A stretch of 64,000 nucleotides of DNA, from positions 930,001 through 994,000 of the forward strand of contig NZ_FOHS01000002.1 of NCBI RefSeq assembly GCF_900111515.1. The letters run 5' to 3'. Shown here one piece after another: positions 41,864 through 48,363 of the stretch. Position 1 is the stretch's first letter. Each line of letters begins with the position of its first letter. The notes beneath the pieces are model-generated. The model did not search any database and was not told where the DNA came from. It was given only the letters and a program-made list of their open reading frames with translations. The position numbers were made by a program, and so were the translations under genes. Source of the DNA: Hymenobacter actinosclerus. Its GTDB lineage: Bacteria; Bacteroidota; Bacteroidia; Cytophagales; Hymenobacteraceae.

Positions 41864-42164
41864 GCGGAAAGCATTGTAAATTTTTCAATGAAGCCGTTCC
41901 TTTATTAAGGAGACGGTGGCTGTTTGCCATGATTAAGGTTACAGGAACCCTTTTTGGCATGAAAGCAGTTGGCCCGATAAATCTGTGCAAACGATGTCGG
42001 GAACGTTGCCAAACCGGCCCCAGGTGGCCGCGCCGGGCCGGGCGGAGCGCGTTATCCGGCCGGAATCTTTACCTTCCGACCTCAACCGTAGCCGGCGAAG
42101 CCGCGCGCGTTTTTGTATTTTAGTAAGTAAGCACTTACCCCGCCCCTCTCTCCCCTGTCAGCCC
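41864..42164. other. Divergent control region between kduD and lacI-type gene
   Basis: 301 bases with no gene. It holds the proposed operator at 41992-42011. No clean TAnnTTTG box was found for either direction, so the promoters remain unnamed. Confidence 0.6.
41992..42011. promoter_or_regulatory. Proposed LacI-type operator, copy 1
   Basis: CGATGTCGGGAACGTTGCCA contains the near-palindrome GGGAACGTTGCC with central CG, the form LacI-family proteins bind. The same 20 bases recur exactly at 48003-48022, and both copies are preceded by a GCAA. It lies 129 bases upstream of kduD and 154 upstream of the LacI gene. Confidence 0.65.
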
Positions 42165-43202
42165 GTGGAAACTTACACCATCAAAGACATTGCCCGCGAA
42201 CTGGGCGTTTCCACTTCCACCGTCTCGCGGGCGCTGCGGGGTAGCTACGAAATCAGCCCCGAAACCAAGCGGCTGGTGATGGAGTGCGCCGAGCGGCTCA
42301 ACTACCGCCCCAACCCCATTGCCCTGAGCCTGAAGGGCAGTGCCAGCCGCGCCATCGGCGTGATTCTGCCCCAGATTGCCAACTACTTCTTCTCGCAGGC
42401 CATCAACGGCATCGAGGCCATTGCCTACAACCAGGGCTACCACGTCATCATTTTCCAGAGCCAGGAATCGTACGAGCGCGAAATAGCCAACGTCGAGCAG
42501 GCCATGTCGCGCAAGGTCGATGGGCTGCTGCTCTCCCTATCCAGCGAAACGTCCGACGTCAGCCACCTGCAGGAGGTGCTCGACCGCAACGTGCCCATTG
42601 TGCTCTTCGACCGGGTGTCGGCCGATTTGAACGTAACCAAAGTGGTGGCCGACAACTTCGGCGGGGCCTTTGCTGCCACCGAACACCTGTTGCAGGCCGG
42701 GCGCCGACGCATTGCCCACCTTACTATTCAGCCCTGGCTCAGCATCACGCAGGAGCGGCTGGCCGGCTACCGGGCGGCCCTGGAAAAGCACGGCGTCGAG
42801 TTCGACGAAACGCTGGTGCGCTACGGCACCTTCGGCCCCGACGAGGTGGGCCCGATGGTGGATGAGCTCATGGGTTTCGACAGCCCGCCCGACGCCTTCT
42901 TCACCGCCTCCGACCGCCTGGCCGTGGGCTGCCTCAAGGCCCTGCGCCAGCGCCACCTGCACATCCCGGCCGACGTGTCGCTCATCGGTTTCACCAACCT
43001 CAACGTAGCCGAATACCTCGACCCGGCCCTGAGCACCGTGGTGCAGCCGGCCACCCAAATCGGCCAGATAGCCGCCGAGCGCCTCATCGACCAGATTGAG
43101 CGCAAGCACCGCGCCAAGCCCATCGAAACCGTCGTCATCCCCACCGAGCTTATCGTGCGCGCCTCCAGCGGTGAGATGGTGAACGGTGAAATAGGGAGAT
43201 AG
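42165..43202 (+). CDS. LacI family transcriptional regulator of the pectin locus
   Basis: A 345-residue repressor. Residues 4-55 are the LacI helix-turn-helix and hinge (IKDIARELGVSTSTVSRALR, ERLNYRPNPIALSLKG), followed by a periplasmic-binding-protein-like sugar domain (GVILPQIANYFFSQAINGIE, VPIVLFDRV, DAFFTASDRLAVGCLKAL). The GTG at 42165 gives the normal N-terminus; the open frame before it has no regulator features. It diverges from kduD, which suggests it senses a pectin breakdown product such as KDG or DKI. Ligand is inference. Confidence 0.94.
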   Translation: METYTIKDIARELGVSTSTVSRALRGSYEISPETKRLVMECAERLNYRPNPIALSLKGSASRAIGVILPQIANYFFSQAINGIEAIAYNQGYHVIIFQSQESYEREIANVEQAMSRKVDGLLLSLSSETSDVSHLQEVLDRNVPIVLFDRVSADLNVTKVVADNFGGAFAATEHLLQAGRRRIAHLTIQPWLSITQERLAGYRAALEKHGVEFDETLVRYGTFGPDEVGPMVDELMGFDSPPDAFFTASDRLAVGCLKALRQRHLHIPADVSLIGFTNLNVAEYLDPALSTVVQPATQIGQIAAERLIDQIERKHRAKPIETVVIPTELIVRASSGEMVNGEIGR

Positions 43203-43322
43203 TGAAACTATCTGTCATCCTGAGCGGAGCGAAGGACCTTATGGCATTGGAACGGGTCGTTGTTTCGGCCGGTCTAATGTGATAAGGTCCTTCGCTCCGC
43301 TCAGGATGACAGATAGTTTCAC
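43203..43322. repeat. 41-bp perfect inverted repeat between convergent genes
   Basis: Arms 43203-43243 and 43282-43322 are exact reverse complements around a 38-base loop. They contain CTGTCATCCTGAGCGGAGCG, a variant of the TCATGCTGAGCG repeat. It begins immediately after the regulator's stop codon and ends 15 bases before the GH105 stop, so it may serve as terminator for both. Confidence 0.88.
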
Positions 43323-43337
43323 CCTTTCATCATCTCC

Positions 43338-45260
43338 CTATTTCGCCTTTAGCAGCCAAGTGGCCAGGTCGCGGGCGGCCTGGAAGTTGTCGAACGAGGC
43401 CGGAATCTTGCGGCCGTCGACGTACTCGTTGTACAGCCACGGGTCGCCCACGGCAAACACGCGCCCCTTGCCCACGTTGGCGGAGGCCATGATAACGTGC
43501 CCGTTCTGGGTTACCAGCGGCTGGGCCGGGGCCTGCAGGGCCAGCGGGGCCAGCTCCTTGATGTAGGCTGAGCGGGCCGTTTTGAACACTGGGCCGCCGG
43601 CCGGCAGCGCCACTCGCCCCTGCTCGAACTGGCTGCCCTTCACCATGTTCAGGTTCAGCGGCTCGAACTCGATGCCGAAGGCCCGGGCCAGCGTGTTGAA
43701 GCGCGGGATTTCGCAATTGCTGGTGTCGTTGGCCATCAGCACCAGCGTGCCGCCGGCCTGCACCCATTTCGTAAGCACGGCCACATCGGCGGGCCGCACG
43801 AAGCTAGGGGCGGGCGTTTCCTTTTTGGTGTCGGGGTCGACGATGATGTACACATCGACGCCCTTGAGGCTGGCGGCGGTGGGGGCCGTGGGCAGCATCG
43901 TGGTGCAGGCGCCCAGGTCGCGCAGCTGCTGGCCCCAGAACCAGAAGCCGCCGTGGGTACGGTCGGCCCAGGTGTAGTGCCAGGTTTCGGGCTGACCCGT
44001 GAAGGGGCTGGGGCGCAGCTCGTGGTTGAAATAGTTGTCGAGGACCACGGTTTTGCCCTGACCCGGCGTGTTGGCGGCCACTTCTATCTCTACGCTGGCC
44101 AGAATAAACGGCCCCACCCCCTTCAGGTCGTTCTGGCGCAGCGGCTCGGTGAGGTAGTACTCGAAGCTGCCGTCGCGGTAGGGCTTGCCGCCCAGCCCGC
44201 CCACGCTCACGGTGCCGTTGAAGGCCAGCGCGCCGTTTTCTTCGGCCACGAACTGCTTCAGCAGGCCATCGTAGCCGCGGCGGGCGGCGGTGGCGTACTG
44301 CTTATCGAGGTAGCCCAGGCGTACGCCTTTCTGCAGAAAGTACACGAACATGCTGCTGCCCGAGGCCTCCTGGTAGTTGCCCTTCCGCGTGGCCTGGTCC
44401 AGCACCAGCGCCCAGGTGCCGGTGCGGGCGTCCTGGTACTTCACCAGCGCGGGGGCCAGGCGCTGCACACTTTTGATAAGGGCGGCCCGCTGGGGGTGGT
44501 TTTGCGGGAAGTAATCCAGCACATCGACCAGGGCCATGGCGTACCAGCCCAGGCCCCGGTCCCAGAAATTGGCCGACTGGCCGGTGGTTTTGTCGGCCCA
44601 CTGCTGGGTGCGGCTCTCGTCGTAGCCGTGGTAGTAGAGGCCGGTTTTGGGGTCGCGCAGGTTCTGCTCAATCAGGGCAAACTGCTTCGCAATGTCGTCG
44701 AAGCCGGCGGGCTGGTTGAACAGCTGGCTGTACTCGGCATAGAAGGGCTCGGCCATGTACAGGCCGTCGAGCCACATCTGATTGGGGTACACCTTTTTGT
44801 GCCAGAAGCCGCCCGCCTTGGTGCGGGGCTGCTCCTGCAGCTGCTGGCGCAGCTGCCCGGCCGCCTTGCGGTACTTCTCGGCCTGGGGCACCGACATTTG
44901 CGCCAGCGTGAGCAGGGCGTGGCCGGTGGTCAGGTTGTCGAGGTTGTAGTCGTCGCGCTTGTAGGTGCGGATGCTGCCGTCGGGGCGCACGAACTGGTCG
45001 AGGTCCTGCTGAATGTAGGTGAAGTAACGGGCGTCGCCGGTGCGCTGCCACACCCGCTCCAGGGCCTTCAGCATCAGGCCCTGCTCGTAGTCCCAGCGGG
45101 CCGTTTTGCGGTTGCCGATGAGGATGGAATCGGGATGCCAGCTGATAAAGGCGTCAGCCATGCGTTGCGACATCGGCTGGGCCGCGGCGGGCGTCGGCTG
45201 GGCCTGGGCCGCGGTGGCCGTCAGCAGCAGGCCGGCAAAGAGCAAGGAGCGGAAGGACAT
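43338..45260 (-). CDS. GH105 unsaturated uronyl hydrolase with C-terminal DUF4350-like domain
   Basis: A 640-residue exported enzyme (signal MSFRSLLFAGLLLTATAAQAQ). Residues about 30-370 are the GH105 (alpha/alpha)6 barrel: ARWDYEQGLMLKALERVWQR, NQMWLDGLYMAEPFYAEYSQ, FWDRGLGWYAMALVDVLDYF and YQEASGSSMFVYFLQKG. It removes unsaturated uronic acid from the ends of pectin or rhamnogalacturonan fragments. Residues about 430-640 form a second domain (GVDVYIIVDPDTKKETPAPS, LTKWVQAGGTLVLMANDTSN) that looks like a GATase-like DUF4350 fold. The second domain is not part of classical YteR. Confidence 0.92.
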   Translation of the reverse strand: MSFRSLLFAGLLLTATAAQAQPTPAAAQPMSQRMADAFISWHPDSILIGNRKTARWDYEQGLMLKALERVWQRTGDARYFTYIQQDLDQFVRPDGSIRTYKRDDYNLDNLTTGHALLTLAQMSVPQAEKYRKAAGQLRQQLQEQPRTKAGGFWHKKVYPNQMWLDGLYMAEPFYAEYSQLFNQPAGFDDIAKQFALIEQNLRDPKTGLYYHGYDESRTQQWADKTTGQSANFWDRGLGWYAMALVDVLDYFPQNHPQRAALIKSVQRLAPALVKYQDARTGTWALVLDQATRKGNYQEASGSSMFVYFLQKGVRLGYLDKQYATAARRGYDGLLKQFVAEENGALAFNGTVSVGGLGGKPYRDGSFEYYLTEPLRQNDLKGVGPFILASVEIEVAANTPGQGKTVVLDNYFNHELRPSPFTGQPETWHYTWADRTHGGFWFWGQQLRDLGACTTMLPTAPTAASLKGVDVYIIVDPDTKKETPAPSFVRPADVAVLTKWVQAGGTLVLMANDTSNCEIPRFNTLARAFGIEFEPLNLNMVKGSQFEQGRVALPAGGPVFKTARSAYIKELAPLALQAPAQPLVTQNGHVIMASANVGKGRVFAVGDPWLYNEYVDGRKIPASFDNFQAARDLATWLLKAK

Positions 45261-45302
45261 AGGGCGAGTGGAAGTACTGTTCAGGGATTTCGGGCTTTCG
45301 TA

Positions 45303-45487
45303 GCACCCCACCCCCCGGCCCCCTCCCCTCCGGGAGAGGGGGAGCCTTTGCAGGAGCTGTTAGCTGACAGCTGTTAGCTAATAACCTTCGTTCAGCATGA
45401 AAAGCTAGCAGCTAATAGCTAGTAGCTAACAGCTAAATCGTCAGGCTCCCCCTCTCCCGGAGGGGAGGGGGCCGGGGGGTGGGGTGC
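45303..45487. repeat. 45-bp inverted repeat with a second repeat nested in its loop
   Basis: Outer arms 45303-45347 and 45443-45487 are exact reverse complements (starting GCACCCCACCCCCCGGCCCC). The 95-base loop is itself filled by a GTTAGCT-type inverted repeat (about 45357-45436), the kind seen at 26183. This looks like one element inserted into another. Confidence 0.88.
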
Positions 45488-45489
45488 GA

Positions 45490-47829
45490 CTACCGCTTGC
45501 TTACCGTTACCGTTTTTTTGGCCACCTTCTCCCCCATTTCCACCCCTTTTTTGGCGGCTTTCAGGTCGGTGTTGCGCAGCGTCACGGCCTTGCTACGGGC
45601 GCCGCTTACGCGCAGCAGCAGCTCGGCGCCGGCCGGGTAGCGCAGGATATCGAAGCTGATGTGCTGGCTGTTCTGCACTTCCAGCACGGGGCTGGTGTCG
45701 GCGGGCAGCAGCGTCAGGTTCTGGAAGCGGATGCCGCTGGCCTCCTGGCACACCAGGCCCGTGCGGGCGCTGATGACGGTGTTCTGAATTTCGATGTCCT
45801 GCACCGGCATTTCGGGCAGGCCGCGCACCATAATGCCGGTGTTGGCCCCGCGGCAGATGACGTTGTTGATGCGGAAGCGGCGAAACTGGGGCGTGCCCGC
45901 GTTCAGGGGCTCGGCCTTGATTTCGGGCAGGCCCTGGGCCTCGCCGTTGGTCTGCACGGGGTCTTTGGCGGCATAGTACATATCGAACAGGATAGCCTCG
46001 CCGGCAATGTCGGTCATGTCCACGCCGTCGATGAAAATATCCTCCACCACGCCCCCGCGGCCGCGGGTGGTTTTAAAGCGCAGGCCCACATCGGTGCCGA
46101 TGAAAGTGCAGTTGCTCACGTACAGGTTGCGCGCCCCGCCCGACATTTCCGAGCCAATCACGAAGCCGCCGTGGGCCTGGTACACTTTCGTGTCGCGGAT
46201 GATGAAATTCTCGGTAGGAATGCCGCGCCGGCGGCCTTCCTCGTCGCGGCCGCTTTTGATGCAGATGCCGTCGTCGCCCACGTCGAACGTGCAGCCCTCC
46301 ACCAACCCGTTGCGGCACGATTCGAGGTCGAGCGCGTCGGTGTTCTGGCCGTACCAGGGGTTGCGGGCCGTTACGTTGCGCACGGTAATATCGGTGCACA
46401 GCAGCGGATGGATGGTCCAGGCCGGCGAGTTCTGGATGGTGAAATCCTCGAGCAGAATCTGCTTGCAGCGCTGCAGGCTGAGCATGTTGGGCCGCAGAAA
46501 ATCCTTGAACCCGGCGTACTGGCTGAAGTCGGGCTCCTGGCCGGCTTTCAGCGTCCAGGGTTTGTTTAGCGTCGAGCCCTTGAGCGAGCTGGCCGAGGGG
46601 TACCAGGTAGTGCCCTTGGCATCGAGCACGCCGCCCGATTTGACGAGGCGCTGCCACTGGCCGGGGTTGAGCTTTTCCTTCTTCACCATGCGCCAGGCGT
46701 CGCCGGCTCCATCAAACGTGCCCTGCCCGGTGATGGCAATGTTTTCGAGGTCGAAGCCCGAAATAGGCGACTGGTTGCGCACGGCGTCCTCGCCTTCCCA
46801 GTTGGTTTTTATCAGCTGAAAATCGGAAAGCCGGCTGCTGAACTGCACCAGCGCGCCGCGCTGCACGTGCAGATTGACGTTGCTTTTGAGCTGAATAGGG
46901 CCCGTGAGCCAGAGGCCACGGGGCACCAGCACCACGCCGCCGCGCTGGCTGCAGGCCTCAATGGCCTTACGGAAGGCCTCGGTGTTGAGCGTCTGCCCGT
47001 CGGCCACCGCGCCGTACTTGGTGATGTTGAAGGTGTCCTTGCGGAATGTGGCCTGCAGCACGACCGGCAAATCGAAGGCGTACTTGCCGGCGAAGGCCAG
47101 CGGCTGGAGGTGGCGGGCCAGCGGCAGGTTGAGCTTTTTCACATCCTGGGCCACGAGCTGGGCCACGCGCTCGGCGCCGTAGGCTGAGAAGTGGGTGTTA
47201 TCGAATTTAGAGTTGTCGGCCCCGTTCTGGTAGCTCCAGAACAGCGGCTTGCTGCCGGCGTCGCCGAGCTGGCTGTACAGCGCCCAGCTGGTTTCGTGCA
47301 GGTCGATGAGGGGTACTTTCTGGGCCTGGGCCACCTGCTTCACCACGCCGGGATACTCGCCGTGGTCGTCCTTGCGCTGGCCTTTTTCATCAAAATAGCG
47401 GCGCCCGACGGGCGTGAGCAGCACCGGGTTGGCGCCCTTGGCGCGGGCTTCCTGCACGTAGCGGGTCAGGTTCTGGCGGTAGGCCGTTTGGGGCGCGGCG
47501 TAGCGGGCGGTGTCCTCCTGCTTGCTGTCGTTGTGGCCAAACTGAATGAACACCCAGTCGCCGGGCTGCAACTGCCCGAGCACCTTGGCCCAGCGGCCCT
47601 CGTGGCGGAAGTTGCGGGTGCTGCGCCCGTTCATGGCGTGGTTCTGCACCCGCACGCCCGCATCAAAATACTGCCGGAAATACATGCCCCAGCCGCGCTC
47701 GGCCTTGTCGAGGGGCTTGTCCGACATGGTCGAGTCGCCGACGAGAAAAATGGTGGGCTTGCGCTCATCGGCGGCCGGCCGGAAGGCCAGTAGCATGGCG
47801 ACCAGCAGCAGGAAGCTAAAGTATTTCAT
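45490..47829 (-). CDS. CE12 esterase fused to GH28 polygalacturonase
   Basis: A 779-residue exported enzyme (signal MKYFSFLLLVAMLLAFRPAA). Residues about 25-250 are an SGNH esterase of the CE12 rhamnogalacturonan acetylesterase type: FLVGDSTMSDKP with Ser33, QFGHNDSKQ, and the Asp/His pair in DNTHFSAYGAE. Residues about 259-740 are a GH28 beta-helix: FNITKYGAVADGQTLNTEAF, YGQNTDALDLESC, VGDDGICIKSG and VIGSEMSGG hold the catalytic Asp residues and the His region. The fusion would deacetylate and cleave pectin together. A conserved operator-like site lies 174 bases upstream. Confidence 0.94.
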   Translation of the reverse strand: MKYFSFLLLVAMLLAFRPAADERKPTIFLVGDSTMSDKPLDKAERGWGMYFRQYFDAGVRVQNHAMNGRSTRNFRHEGRWAKVLGQLQPGDWVFIQFGHNDSKQEDTARYAAPQTAYRQNLTRYVQEARAKGANPVLLTPVGRRYFDEKGQRKDDHGEYPGVVKQVAQAQKVPLIDLHETSWALYSQLGDAGSKPLFWSYQNGADNSKFDNTHFSAYGAERVAQLVAQDVKKLNLPLARHLQPLAFAGKYAFDLPVVLQATFRKDTFNITKYGAVADGQTLNTEAFRKAIEACSQRGGVVLVPRGLWLTGPIQLKSNVNLHVQRGALVQFSSRLSDFQLIKTNWEGEDAVRNQSPISGFDLENIAITGQGTFDGAGDAWRMVKKEKLNPGQWQRLVKSGGVLDAKGTTWYPSASSLKGSTLNKPWTLKAGQEPDFSQYAGFKDFLRPNMLSLQRCKQILLEDFTIQNSPAWTIHPLLCTDITVRNVTARNPWYGQNTDALDLESCRNGLVEGCTFDVGDDGICIKSGRDEEGRRRGIPTENFIIRDTKVYQAHGGFVIGSEMSGGARNLYVSNCTFIGTDVGLRFKTTRGRGGVVEDIFIDGVDMTDIAGEAILFDMYYAAKDPVQTNGEAQGLPEIKAEPLNAGTPQFRRFRINNVICRGANTGIMVRGLPEMPVQDIEIQNTVISARTGLVCQEASGIRFQNLTLLPADTSPVLEVQNSQHISFDILRYPAGAELLLRVSGARSKAVTLRNTDLKAAKKGVEMGEKVAKKTVTVSKR

Positions 47830-48002
47830 AGAGCAGAGAGTGGGTTGGCGGAAGAGCTGAGTGAGGGGCGCAGGGCGCGCTGTATCCCGGCAAAAAAGTA
47901 TTTTACCAAGATGCCGCCCCAGTTCGCCAGCGGCGGGCATTACCTAAGGATAGTCTATTTGGCGGCACCGGGGCTGCTTTCGGGTCGCATTTTTTGCGCA
48001 AT

Positions 48003-48022
48003 CGATGTCGGGAACGTTGCCA
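48003..48022. promoter_or_regulatory. Proposed LacI-type operator, copy 2
   Basis: An exact second copy of CGATGTCGGGAACGTTGCCA, again preceded by GCAA (TGCGCAAT). It stands 174 bases upstream of the CE12-GH28 start. Its orientation relative to the minus-strand gene is the same as copy 1 relative to kduD. Confidence 0.65.
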
Positions 48023-48348
48023 GCAACCAGTTCGCCGGCCAGGATTCTTTATTATTATTACAATGGCAGTCCCGGTTTTGGTGGTTTAACTGCTGAATCA
48101 GCAAACTCAAATACCGTCTGAAATTGCACTAACCGCCTGAGCAATATCTACCGGCAGCTACAACCGGCCCTCATTCCACCACGCTTGTGCTGCGCTGAAG
48201 GGCTGTTACCAGCGTCGGAGTGGCTTAGCACCCGCACCCGCACTGGGTGGCAAGCGAATGCGAGCCCCTGCCCCCCTTTTCAACGCCCTGGTCCGCTATA
48301 TTATCCGTTTCCTGACAGCCACTCTTTCACCCCATCCCCCCAAAGCCG

Positions 48349-48356
48349 TACCTTTG
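48349..48356 (+). promoter_or_regulatory. -7 promoter box of ddl, nearly leaderless transcript
   Basis: TACCTTTG, a perfect TAnnTTTG box, ends only 7 bases before the ddl ATG at 48364. The -33 candidate TTT at 48325 is weak. Transcription would start within a few bases of the ATG. Confidence 0.55.
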
Positions 48357-48363
48357 CCCTCGT

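Larger units (their letters stand above)
47830..48363. other. Divergent gap between CE12-GH28 and ddl
   Basis: 534 bases. It contains operator copy 2 (48003-48022) and the ddl promoter (48349-48356). No convincing gene; the remainder looks like ordinary intergenic DNA. Confidence 0.6.

Noticed and set aside
41985..42164. N-terminal extension of the LacI regulator
   Set aside because: It overlaps the operator and adds non-conserved sequence; the GTG at 42165 gives the standard helix-turn-helix start.
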